Source of the DNA: Methylocystaceae bacterium
Lineage (GTDB): Bacteria; Pseudomonadota; Alphaproteobacteria; Rhizobiales; Beijerinckiaceae
Assembly: GCA_003152255.1 (NCBI GenBank)
Contig: PLZT01000426.1
Span: 16,233 to 21,336, forward strand
Direction of reading: 5' to 3'
Length of the DNA: 5,104 nucleotides
Shown: in pieces, positions 1 to 4,831 of the stretch
Layout: each line of letters starts with the position of its first letter
How positions within the stretch are numbered: position 1 is the first letter of the stretch
Position numbers and translations under genes: made by a program
Notes under the pieces: generated by a model
What the model was told of the DNA's origin: nothing
The model's input: the letters and a program-made list of their open reading frames with translations, nothing else
Databases searched by the model: none

Positions 1-482
1 AGCACGCCGTCGGCGACCAGTTCCGCCATCGCCTCGGCGCCGTTGACGAGGATGCGCAGCTTGGCGATTTGCGCGGTCTGGCGCAGCAGCGACACGTCGT
101 TGATGGCGTGCGCGCTGAATTCGCCGCCGCCGCGGTCGACGGCCTGCATCAGCAGCGGATGAATGATCGAGCGCTTGGCGGCGGCGATTCGCTTGCGCAG
201 GCCGCTCTCGCGATAGGTGTTCATCAGGAAGCCGACCGAGCCGCGATTCATGCCGTAGATCGGCTTGCCGTCGCCGAGAAACCGATGCAGCGTGCGCAGC
301 ATCAGGCCGTCGCCGCCGAGCGCGACGATGCAGTCCGCCTCCTCCGGGGCGACGGCGCCATATTTGGCGACCAGCCGTTCGCGCGCCTCCTCGGCCTCGG
401 GCGCGCCGGAGGACAAAAAGGCCAGCGTCTTGGTGGGGTTCGGCTCCCCGCCGCTCGCGCCTTCGTCGATGTACGCGCTCAT
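1..482 (-). CDS. nadK: NAD kinase, N-terminal part (gene runs off the left edge)
   Basis: NAD kinase phosphorylates NAD+ to NADP+ using ATP (or polyphosphate in some bacteria) and is a cytosolic enzyme that sets the NADP pool. The visible 160 residues begin at the ATG at 480-482. They carry the family's nucleotide-binding GGDG motif at residues 56-59, whose Asp is the conserved catalytic residue. GGDG is followed by Leu-Met-Leu instead of the Thr common elsewhere, as is usual in alphaproteobacterial forms. The stretch around residues 75-87 (PIYGMNRGSVGFL) and the NE/D-type motif (Asn128-Asp129, then VSLLRQT) follow in the expected order. About 95 residues, including the third glycine-rich motif, lie beyond the window if the length is typical (about 255). 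A GGAG at 497-500 (minus strand) could be the ribosome binding site but lies 14 bases from the ATG, which is long. The gene is on the same strand as the hydrolase gene upstream, separated by 178 bases. Confidence 0.93.
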   Translation of the reverse strand, partial: MSAYIDEGASGGEPNPTKTLAFLSSGAPEAEEARERLVAKYGAVAPEEADCIVALGGDGLMLRTLHRFLGDGKPIYGMNRGSVGFLMNTYRESGLRKRIAAAKRSIIHPLLMQAVDRGGGEFSAHAINDVSLLRQTAQIAKLRILVNGAEAMAELVADGV

Positions 483-660
483 TGGCCGACTTTACGCTCC
501 AAGCGCGTTCCCGAGGCGGGAGACGACAACCCAGCCTGCCATACACCCGCCGCGCGCGGATGAAAACGGGCGGAGCAGGAATGTCTCGGTTCGAATGTCC
601 GCTTTAGGTGGGAGCGCCGCGGTCAACGATCGGGCGAGAGACTTCAAGAGCCGCCATTCA
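483..660. other. Intergenic region between the serine hydrolase gene and nadK
   Basis: This 178-base stretch has no supported gene; the open frames crossing it are low-complexity shadows of the neighbours. No clear hairpin with a T-run follows the hydrolase stop, so no Rho-independent terminator is visible. It holds a self-complementary CCGCGCGCGG at 550-559. It also holds two direct copies of GAATGTC at 579-585 and 593-599, 14 bases apart. A convincing promoter for nadK was not found, although one is expected here if nadK is not co-transcribed with the hydrolase. Confidence 0.6.
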
Positions 661-1539
661 TCAGGACAAGAGGCCAAAGACCTCCAGCTCGGCATTCCGG
701 TCCGATGGCGGAGCCGTCCAAACCGCGGCCGCCTTGCGGCCGCGAGCATAAACCGCGATCCTGCTGCCGGGACCTTCGCCAGAATGACCGAGCGGGTGAT
801 CCAGGGGATTGTTCGCCCACAGCATGAGGCCAAGCCCGTAGGCCGGATCGGGATAGCGCGCTTCGCGAAACTGGGGGAGCGGACGCCCTTCGAGCATCGC
901 GGCCAGCGTTTCGGGCCTGAGCAGACCGCCCGTCGTAAACGCCCACAGCAGGCGAGCGGCGTCCGCGACCGTTCCGACGGCCAGGCCGTGATAAACCCAA
1001 CCCGGATGATAGTCGCGGGCGCTTCCCATCCGAACACTCGCGAGATCAGCCGGAGTCGTGGCCAAGCGAGCGGTCGTCAGCCCGGCGGGCGCGAATACGA
1101 GCCGCCGAAGCGCCACGGCCAATGTCAGGCCGGACGCATGCTCGATCAATCGCCCGACTTTGAGATAGCCGACGTTTGAATAGGCCCAATCGGTTCCCGG
1201 TTCGTAGCGTGGCCGTCCCGCGTCGAGCACGGCGAGAAGTCGGTCGACCGGCCACGGCGGCTCGCCCGCCGCCACATCCTCATGGTACCGGGACAGGGAG
1301 CCATAGTCCGGCAGCCCGGCTTCATGGCGGAGAAGCTGACGCAGGTTAAAGCGCTCGCCGGCTATCGGCTCGTCCAGGGCCAGAAAGCCGCCTTCCACGA
1401 GGCGGAGAGAGGCGATCGCGAGAACGGTCTTCGTGAAGCTCCACCACGGCACGGGATCGGCTGCGCCCGAAAGGGTCGCGCCACCCGTTTCATCGATAAG
1501 GGCGCTCGATTCCATGTCGTAAGGCGCGGATGTCGTCAT
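661..1539 (-). CDS. Serine hydrolase of the beta-lactamase/penicillin-binding fold (class C-like), cytoplasmic
   Basis: The predicted 292-residue protein belongs to the class C beta-lactamase-like serine hydrolase family (Pfam Beta-lactamase, PF00144). The three active-site boxes occur in order. SxxK is Ser34-Phe-Thr-Lys37 inside PVPWWSFTKTV and supplies the nucleophile and general base. The second box is Tyr120-Ser-Asn in WAYSNVGY. The third is His252-Ser-Gly, the usual substitute for the KTG box. The RQLLRHEAGLPDY stretch after the first box is also typical. Family members include beta-lactamases, esterases, D-amino-acid amidases and peptidases; nothing here fixes the substrate, so resistance should not be assumed. 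There is no signal peptide, so a cytoplasmic location is inferred. The start at 1537-1539 is the best in-frame ATG, but it lacks a recognisable Shine-Dalgarno sequence; the next ATG, eight codons on, also lacks one. The frame stays open to 1791, but that extension is Arg/Pro-rich and overlaps the Cys-rich gene, so it is rejected. The gap to the upstream Cys-rich gene is 76 bases on the same strand, so co-transcription is possible. Confidence 0.85.
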   Translation of the reverse strand: MTTSAPYDMESSALIDETGGATLSGAADPVPWWSFTKTVLAIASLRLVEGGFLALDEPIAGERFNLRQLLRHEAGLPDYGSLSRYHEDVAAGEPPWPVDRLLAVLDAGRPRYEPGTDWAYSNVGYLKVGRLIEHASGLTLAVALRRLVFAPAGLTTARLATTPADLASVRMGSARDYHPGWVYHGLAVGTVADAARLLWAFTTGGLLRPETLAAMLEGRPLPQFREARYPDPAYGLGLMLWANNPLDHPLGHSGEGPGSRIAVYARGRKAAAVWTAPPSDRNAELEVFGLLS

Positions 1540-1615
1540 GATCGCGCGAGGCCGGGTTGGAGGCCGAATTTCAAACAGAGACGCCGCCGGCCAAGACGGA
1601 TCGGGGCGCTCGGAA

Positions 1616-1870
1616 CTACTTGCAGGGCGTTTCGTTCTTCGCGGCCGGCGCGCCCGATGCCGTCGGCGCCGCCGCATGGAGCAGCGGGCAGTTGGCGCAG
1701 TCGTGACCCGCGCAGCCGGCGCAGCCGCCGGGCATGGCGGCCTGGTCACCCGCCGGGGCGGCGACGACCGGCGCTTGATGGCTGGCGCCATCCGACGGCG
1801 TGGCGGCCGCCTGCGCGTTCGAGATCATGATCGGTAATGCGAGCAAAAGCGCGCCAAAGCGAAGCGACAT
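1616..1870 (-). CDS. Small exported Cys-rich protein of unknown function
   Basis: This 84-residue product is not recognised. Residues 1-21 form a good Sec signal peptide: Met-Ser-Leu-Arg, a hydrophobic core (residues 5-17), then Ala19-Gln-Ala21 as a likely signal peptidase I site. The mature part, about 63 residues, is rich in Ala and Pro. It contains a compact cluster Cys50-x2-Cys53-x4-Cys58-x2-Cys61, with His57 inside it, His65 close after it, and a lone Cys83 as the penultimate residue. Two CxxC pairs suggest metal binding or disulfides in the periplasm; this is inference from pattern only. The ATG at 1868-1870 was chosen because an AAGGGGGA ribosome binding site lies at 1875-1882, four bases upstream, and because it puts the signal peptide at the very N terminus. 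An in-frame start 17 codons upstream (1921) would place this ribosome binding site inside the coding region. The next gene on this strand is the serine hydrolase, 76 bases on. Confidence 0.75.
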   Translation of the reverse strand: MSLRFGALLLALPIMISNAQAAATPSDGASHQAPVVAAPAGDQAAMPGGCAGCAGHDCANCPLLHAAAPTASGAPAAKNETPCK

Positions 1871-1874
1871 ATTA

Positions 1875-1882
1875 TCCCCCTT
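1875..1882 (-). promoter_or_regulatory. Strong ribosome binding site of the Cys-rich gene
   Basis: On the minus strand this reads AAGGGGGA, four bases upstream of the ATG at 1868-1870. It decides in favour of this start over the in-frame ATG at 1921. It is the strongest Shine-Dalgarno match among the minus-strand genes of the window, which suggests the small protein is translated well. Confidence 0.7.
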
Positions 1883-1926
1883 CGTCTTTACGTATCCAGC
1901 GTTAACTCGCCGGAGCGACATCGGAG

Positions 1927-1954
1927 CTTATCGCGGACCATGCGATTTGATCAA
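1927..1954 (-). promoter_or_regulatory. Candidate sigma-70-type promoter for the Cys-rich gene
   Basis: On the minus strand, TTGATC (1949-1954) and GATAAG (1927-1932) are separated by 16 bases. Each matches four of six consensus positions (TTGACA, TATAAT). The start point would fall near 1920, giving a leader of about 50 bases. The -35 hexamer lies within the perfect palindrome ATTTGATCAAAT (1945-1956). The match is modest and there is no expression evidence. Confidence 0.3.
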
Positions 1955-1956
1955 AT
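1945..1956. repeat. 12-base perfect palindrome, possible operator
   Basis: ATTTGATCAAAT is fully self-complementary and AT-rich in an otherwise very GC-rich intergenic stretch. It covers the proposed -35 box of the Cys-rich gene. It resembles half-site pairs of FNR/FixK-type regulators (TTGAT...ATCAA) but lacks the four-base spacer those proteins need, so the regulator, if any, is unknown. Confidence 0.3.
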
Positions 1957-2050
1957 GCGGCGGAGCCGCGCGAGCCCGAGCCGCGCGAACAGGCGGCTGG
2001 CGTCCCAAAAGGCCCGCCCGCCGCGCGCGAGAATCCGTAAAATTTTCCGC
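1957..2050. other. Intergenic stretch without a supported gene
   Basis: This GC-rich part of the divergent region (the full intergenic interval is 1871-2186) shows only short CG-rich inverted repeats such as GCCGCGCGAG/AGCCGCGCGA, which are expected at this base composition. The open frames crossing it have Arg/Ala-rich, non-protein-like translations. Nothing else is seen here. Confidence 0.5.
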
Positions 2051-2079
2051 TTGGCGGCGCTTGGGATTGCCGTTATAAG
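2051..2079 (+). promoter_or_regulatory. secE: Candidate sigma-70-type promoter for the secE-nusG transcript
   Basis: TTGGCG (2051-2056) and TATAAG (2074-2079) are separated by 17 bases, matching four and five of six consensus positions. Transcription would start near 2086, about 100 bases before the secE ATG and just before the tRNA-like segment at 2091. It is the best promoter match in the divergent intergenic region. No start site has been shown. Confidence 0.45.
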
Positions 2080-2090
2080 CCTTCATTCGT

Positions 2091-2172
2091 GGCGCGTGGC
2101 CGAGTGGCTCCGCGCCGCGACTGTTTTGCGGAGGGCTCGAAAGCCGGCGCTCCCTTCCGTTTCAATCACGCC
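2091..2172 (+). other. tRNA-like sequence in the secE leader, probably a decayed type II tRNA
   Basis: The order of elements imitates a long-variable-arm tRNA. A D-arm-like TGGCCGAGTGG lies at 2097-2107. A five-base-pair stem (2115-2119 with 2127-2131, one G-U pair) encloses a seven-base loop. A four-base-pair variable-arm-like hairpin GGCT-CGAA-AGCC is at 2134-2145. TTCAATC at 2161-2167, flanked by CGT and ACG, fits the T-loop consensus. It is not a working tRNA as read: the anticodon loop lacks U33, the D stem does not close properly, the T stem has only three pairs, and GGCG (2091-2094) with CGCC (2169-2172) is a poor acceptor stem that overlaps the T stem. The GACTGT segment (2119-2124) recalls tRNA-Tyr. 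An alternative fold pairs GGCGCG (2091-2096) with CGCGCC (2111-2116), making it a simple mRNA leader hairpin. Confidence 0.3.
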
Positions 2173-2186
2173 GTCAGGTTAGTCGC

Positions 2187-2378
2187 ATGGCCAATCCGTT
2201 CCAGTTCCTACAGGAAGTCCGCTCCGAGGCGAAGAAGGTCGTGTGGCCGTCGCGGCGCGAAACCACGATCACCAGTGGTCTCGTGATTTTGATGGTGCTG
2301 GCCTCGAGCCTGTTTTTCGTCGTCGTGGATTGGGTGCTGCGGATGGGCGTCGGGCTCATGCTGCGGGTTGGTCAATAG
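2187..2378 (+). CDS. secE: Preprotein translocase subunit SecE
   Basis: SecE is the small essential subunit that clamps SecY in the SecYEG channel of the inner membrane. The 63-residue length is typical of the single-span form found in most bacteria outside the enterics. Residues 3-9 lead into the conserved amphipathic surface helix (EVRSEAKKVVWPSRRET, residues 10-26), whose WPSRxET motif is the family signature. One membrane span follows (about residues 29-50) and a short tail ends in Val-Gly-Gln. The ATG at 2187 is preceded by only a weak AGG (2176-2178). nusG starts 30 bases after the stop, as in most bacteria, so the two are very likely co-transcribed. Confidence 0.97.
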   Translation: MANPFQFLQEVRSEAKKVVWPSRRETTITSGLVILMVLASSLFFVVVDWVLRMGVGLMLRVGQ

Positions 2379-2408
2379 CCATAATACTTTGGAGCAGAGC
2401 GCGCCACC

Positions 2409-2939
2409 ATGAGCATGCGCTGGTATATCGTTCACGCCTATTCGAACTTCGAGAAGAAGGTCGCGGAGTCGATTCGCGAGCAGGCTGCGCAGCGCAATTG
2501 CGCCGACCGTTTCGAGGAGATTTTGGTTCCAACCGAGCATGTCGTCGAGGTCCGGCGCGGTCGCAAGGTCAACACCGAACGCAAGTTCTTTCCCGGCTAT
2601 GTGCTGGTCAAATGCGATCTCACCGATCAGGTGTTCTCGCTGATCAAGAACACGCCGAAGGTGACGGGCTTCCTTGGCGCCGACAACAAGCCGATGCCGA
2701 TCAGCGAGGACGAGGCCAATCGCATCAAGGGCCAGGTGGCGGAAGGTGTCGAGCGGCCCAAGGCCACGATTTCCTTCGAGGTCGGCGAGACCGTGCGCGT
2801 CGCCGATGGTCCCTTCGCCTCCTTCAACGGCACCGTCGAGGAGGTCGACGAGGATCGCTCGCGCGTCAAGGTGGCGGTGTCGATCTTCGGCCGCGCCACG
2901 CCGGTCGAGCTGGAGTTCACCCAGGTAGAGAAGGTTTAG
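2409..2939 (+). CDS. nusG: Transcription termination/antitermination factor NusG
   Basis: NusG binds the beta-prime clamp of RNA polymerase, suppresses pausing, aids Rho termination and contacts ribosomal protein S10 to couple transcription to translation. The 176-residue protein shows the usual two domains. The N-terminal NGN domain (about residues 4-110) includes WYIVHAYSNFEKKV near the start and the FFPGYVLVK motif at residues 60-68. After a linker, the C-terminal KOW domain (about residues 123-176) contains the GxxVRVxDGPFxxFxG core (residues 126-141) that contacts S10 or Rho. The ATG at 2409 is used; GGAG at 2391-2394 is the nearest purine-rich site, 14 bases away, so the ATG two codons later (2415) is a less likely alternative. 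It sits between secE and rplK, the standard order. The 194 bases after its stop contain several hairpins and may hold a separate rplK promoter. Confidence 0.98.
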   Translation: MSMRWYIVHAYSNFEKKVAESIREQAAQRNCADRFEEILVPTEHVVEVRRGRKVNTERKFFPGYVLVKCDLTDQVFSLIKNTPKVTGFLGADNKPMPISEDEANRIKGQVAEGVERPKATISFEVGETVRVADGPFASFNGTVEEVDEDRSRVKVAVSIFGRATPVELEFTQVEKV

Positions 2940-2946
2940 TTGTTTT

Positions 2947-2976
2947 CTCCCTCTCCCCGTGAACGCGGAGAGGGAG
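2947..2976. repeat. Palindromic hairpin just after nusG, dispersed-repeat type
   Basis: CTCCCTCTCC (2947-2956) and GGAGAGGGAG (2967-2976) are perfect inverted repeats around a ten-base loop that can itself form a small CG-TGAA-CG hairpin. It lies seven bases after the nusG stop. Sequences of this type (CTCTCCCC...GGGGAGAG) are scattered through intergenic regions of many proteobacterial genomes, so it is more likely a dispersed palindromic element than a gene-specific signal. It has no T-run, so it is not a standard Rho-independent terminator, though it could protect the nusG mRNA 3' end. Confidence 0.6.
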
Positions 2977-2988
2977 TGAGCAAGGAAT

Positions 2989-3010
2989 TCGAAGCGGTTC
3001 GCCGCTTCGA
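2989..3010 (+). promoter_or_regulatory. Stem-loop with UUCG tetraloop in the nusG-rplK spacer
   Basis: TCGAAGCGG (2989-2997) pairs perfectly with CCGCTTCGA (3002-3010) around the four-base loop TTCG, giving a nine-base-pair RNA hairpin capped by a UUCG loop. It lies between the palindrome after nusG and the long leader stem of rplK. No T-run follows, so a terminator role is not supported. It may be part of the rplK leader fold or an RNA processing site. Confidence 0.5.
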
Positions 3011-3014
3011 GGGA

Positions 3015-3068
3015 CGCGTGGCGGACATGCCCTTAATCGCCATTAGGGACATCATGTCGGACCACGCG
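3015..3068 (+). promoter_or_regulatory. Long nested stem-loop in the rplK leader, candidate L1 feedback site
   Basis: Three stem segments nest in one structure. CGCGTGG (3015-3021) pairs with CCACGCG (3062-3068), GACATG (3024-3029) with CATGTC (3053-3058), and CCCT-AAT (3030-3037, with T3034 bulged) with ATT-AGGG (3042-3048) around a CGCC loop. Between the second and third segments only the right-hand side has unpaired bases (ACAT, 3049-3052), an asymmetric internal loop. In E. coli and other bacteria, L1 represses translation of its own rplK-rplA mRNA by binding a leader structure that mimics its 23S rRNA site. The position here, 65 bases before the rplK start, fits that role. The assignment is inference: I have not matched the bases to the known L1-site consensus. 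Confidence 0.5.
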
Positions 3069-3122
3069 ACTGCAACCGGCCTTGAAGGCGGGCCTCGCGC
3101 CGCGCCGGAACGGCCAAACGTT

Positions 3123-3129
3123 GGAGAAG
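3123..3129 (+). promoter_or_regulatory. rplK: Ribosome binding site of rplK
   Basis: GGAGAAG lies just upstream of the ATG at 3134, with the GGAG core seven bases away. It is a strong, well-spaced site and confirms the rplK start. It lies downstream of the long leader stem, so feedback control through that stem would have to act at a distance or through alternative pairing. Confidence 0.75.
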
Positions 3130-3133
3130 AACA

Positions 3134-3562
3134 ATGGCGAAGAAAATCACGGGCTATATCAAGCTCCAGGTGCCCGCCGGCTCGGCGAATCCCTCGCCGC
3201 CGATCGGTCCCGCGCTCGGTCAGCGCGGCTTGAACATCATGGAGTTCTGCAAGGCGTTCAACGCCAAGACGGCGCAGACCGAGAAGGGGACGCCGATCCC
3301 CGTCATCATCACGGCCTATCAGGACCGCTCCTTCACCTTCGAACTGAAGCAGCCGCCCGTGTCGTTCTTCCTCAAGAAGGCGGCGGGCGTGAAGTCCGGC
3401 TCCAAGACCACCGGACGCGGCTTCGTCGGCCAGGTCACGCGCGCTCAGATTCGCGAAATCGCGGAAAAGAAGCTCGTCGACCTGAACACGCATTCGATCG
3501 ATGCCGCTTCGGCGATGATCGAGGGCTCCGCCCGTTCCATTGGCCTCGAAGTGGTGGAGTAA
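3134..3562 (+). CDS. rplK: 50S ribosomal protein L11
   Basis: L11 binds the GTPase-associated region of 23S rRNA at the base of the L7/L12 stalk and helps elongation and release factors act; it also takes part in RelA activation. The 142-residue length is standard. The N-terminal domain contains the proline-rich segment at residues 19-34 ([16 protein letters not shown]), the thiostrepton-binding face of the family. The hinge comes near residue 72 (KQPP) and the C-terminal rRNA-binding domain spans about residues 75-142. It ends with the signature region [21 protein letters not shown] (residues 117-137). Residues 2-4 are Ala-Lys-Lys, so the usual N-terminal methylation targets are present. The gene is followed after three bases by rplA. 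Confidence 0.98.
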   Translation: MAKKITGYIKLQVPAGSANPSPPIGPALGQRGLNIMEFCKAFNAKTAQTEKGTPIPVIITAYQDRSFTFELKQPPVSFFLKKAAGVKSGSKTTGRGFVGQVTRAQIREIAEKKLVDLNTHSIDAASAMIEGSARSIGLEVVE

Positions 3563-3565
3563 GTC

Positions 3566-4270
3566 ATGGCGCACATCGGAAAACGTATCGCCAAGGCGCG
3601 CGAGGGCATCGAGCGCACCAAGCTCTATCCGCTCAACGACGCCATCAAGCTGGTGCGCGAGCGGGCCAAGGCCAAGTTCGACGAATCGGTCGAAATCGCG
3701 ATGAATCTCGGCGTCGATCCCAAGCACGCGGACCAGATGGTGCGCGGCGTGGTCAATCTGCCGAACGGCACCGGCCGCGTGCTGCGCGTCGCGGTGTTCG
3801 CCCGCGGCGCCAAGGCGGATGAAGCCAAGGCCGCCGGCGCGGATGTGGTCGGCGCCGAGGAGTTGGTGACGATCGTGCAGGGCGGGACGATCGACTTCGA
3901 CCGCTGCATCGCGACGCCGGACATGATGCCGCTGGTTGGCCGTCTGGGCAAGGTGCTGGGTCCGCGCGGCCTGATGCCGAACCCCAAGGTCGGCACGGTG
4001 ACGATGGACGTGACCGGCGCCGTCAAGGCGTCGAAGGGCGGCGCGGTCGAGTTCCGCGTCGAAAAGGCCGGCATCGTGCAGGGCACGATCGGCAAGGCCT
4101 CGTTCGACGAGGGCAAGCTGGTCGAGAACATCAAGGCTTTCGTCGACGCGGTGTCGAAGGCCAAGCCCGCCGGCTCCAAAGGCACCTATATCCAGCGCGT
4201 CGCGCTGAGCTCGACCCAGGGGCCGGGCGTCAAGATCGACGTCGCGAGCCTCGGCGCGCAGCAGCAGTAA
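3566..4270 (+). CDS. rplA: 50S ribosomal protein L1
   Basis: L1 forms the mobile stalk beside the E site, helps release deacylated tRNA and, in many bacteria, represses its own rplK-rplA mRNA. The 234-residue protein has the usual two-domain plan: residues about 1-67 and 160-234 make domain I, which binds rRNA, and the middle makes domain II. The family signature [18 protein letters not shown] is at residues 128-145, and the C-terminal [20 protein letters not shown] segment (residues 206-225) is typical. The ATG lies three bases after the rplK stop, and its ribosome binding site (GGAG, 3556-3559) sits inside the end of rplK, so translational coupling is likely. A strong terminator follows 27 bases after the stop, so rplJ-rplL are not directly co-transcribed. 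Confidence 0.98.
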   Translation: MAHIGKRIAKAREGIERTKLYPLNDAIKLVRERAKAKFDESVEIAMNLGVDPKHADQMVRGVVNLPNGTGRVLRVAVFARGAKADEAKAAGADVVGAEELVTIVQGGTIDFDRCIATPDMMPLVGRLGKVLGPRGLMPNPKVGTVTMDVTGAVKASKGGAVEFRVEKAGIVQGTIGKASFDEGKLVENIKAFVDAVSKAKPAGSKGTYIQRVALSSTQGPGVKIDVASLGAQQQ

Positions 4271-4297
4271 GGCGCTAGCCTCTCGCGAATAATGAAC

Positions 4298-4326
4298 AAG
4301 CCGGTGGGGAAACCCGCCGGCTTTTT
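4298..4326 (+). terminator. Rho-independent terminator of the secE-nusG-rplK-rplA block
   Basis: AAGCCGGTGGG (4298-4308) pairs with CCCGCCGGCTT (4313-4323) around a GAAA tetraloop, eleven pairs including one G-U pair, and runs directly into TTTTT (4322-4326). Both the stem and the T-run are textbook. It lies 27 bases after the rplA stop and ends this transcription unit before the DUF29 gene. Confidence 0.93.
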
Positions 4327-4364
4327 CGTTGGACCAAGCGCGAAAGTTCTGCTCTTTTGGCGAG

Positions 4365-4391
4365 GGCGAGCAGAGGCGAGCAACAGAGGCG
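4365..4391 (+). repeat. Short direct repeats ahead of the DUF29 start
   Basis: GGCGAGCA occurs at 4365-4372 and 4375-4382, a period of ten bases, and CAGAGGCG occurs at 4371-4378 and 4384-4391. Together they place two AGAGG purine tracts in the leader, the second at ribosome-binding distance from the ATG at 4396. This could be a small slippage-type duplication. Confidence 0.4.
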
Positions 4392-4395
4392 GGCC

Positions 4396-4830
4396 ATGCC
4401 GAACACCAATTACGACCGCGATTTCTACGCCTGGGCGAACGAACAGGCCGCGCTGCTGCGCGAGGGCAAGCTCGGCGACGCAGATATCGAGCATATCGCC
4501 GAGGAGATCGAGAGCATGGGCCGGACCGAAAAGCGCGAGCTGGTGAGCCGCCTGACCGTGCTTATGCTGCATCTTCTGAAGTGGCGGTTTCAGCCGGGAA
4601 AGCGTTGTTCAAGCTGGGAAACGAGCGTGACCGTCCAGCGCAATCGGCTCGCCAGGCATATGACCGACAATCCAAGTCTCAAGGCGAAATTGCCCGAAGC
4701 GATGACCGACGCTTACCAAGACGCCGCGCTAGTGGCCGCCGATGAAACCGGCCTGCCAAAGCCCACTTTCCCCGCCCTTTGCCCCTGGTCGTTCGAGCAG
4801 ATGATGGACGCGGGCTTCTGGCCGGATTGA
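4396..4830 (+). CDS. DUF29 family protein
   Basis: The 144-residue product has the DUF29 layout from end to end. YDRDFYAWANEQAALLREGK (residues 6-25) is followed by IAEEIESMGRTEKRELVSRL (residues 35-54), the LLHLLKW-type helix with FQPGKRCSSW (about residues 58-76), and a C-terminal ETGL...FPALCPWSFEQMMDAGFWPD block. The family is widespread in cyanobacteria and in some alphaproteobacteria and has no settled biochemical function; it is expected to be a soluble, helical cytoplasmic protein. The ATG at 4396 is preferred because the family N terminus begins here. The 13-codon extension to 4357 reads through an AGAGGCGGG stretch (4385-4393) that better serves as the ribosome binding site. The gene lies 70 bases after the rplA terminator, so it needs its own promoter, though none stands out. 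It ends one base before the convergent glpD stop. Confidence 0.88.
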   Translation: MPNTNYDRDFYAWANEQAALLREGKLGDADIEHIAEEIESMGRTEKRELVSRLTVLMLHLLKWRFQPGKRCSSWETSVTVQRNRLARHMTDNPSLKAKLPEAMTDAYQDAALVAADETGLPKPTFPALCPWSFEQMMDAGFWPD

Positions 4831-4831
4831 G

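Noticed and set aside
265..1179. 304-codon plus-strand open frame across nadK and the hydrolase
   Set aside because: It lies opposite two well-supported minus-strand genes, and its translation is Arg/Ser/Pro-rich without any family motif. It is an antisense shadow in GC-rich DNA.
661..1791. Long version of the hydrolase frame starting at 1791
   Set aside because: The extra 84 residues are Arg/Pro-rich and low in complexity, and they overlap the Cys-rich gene, which has a signal peptide and a strong ribosome binding site. The ATG at 1539 fits the family better.
1945..1956. FNR/FixK binding site
   Set aside because: The half-sites TTGAT and ATCAA overlap, without the four-base spacer that these regulators require.
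1940..2182. 80-codon open frame ending in RVAEWLRAATVLRR
   Set aside because: This kind of translation comes from reading through tRNA-like sequence, so it supports the tRNA-like relic rather than a protein gene.
2243..2962. 239-codon plus-strand open frame overlapping secE and nusG
   Set aside because: It is out of frame with both real genes and its translation is Arg/Gly-rich without domains.
2947..2976. Terminator between nusG and rplK
   Set aside because: The stem is strong but no T-run follows, so a Rho-independent terminator cannot be claimed.
2936..3727. 263-codon minus-strand open frame opposite rplK and the start of rplA
   Set aside because: It is the antisense shadow of two certain ribosomal protein genes. 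Its Asp/Arg/Gly-rich translation is typical of reverse-strand reading of GC-rich codons.
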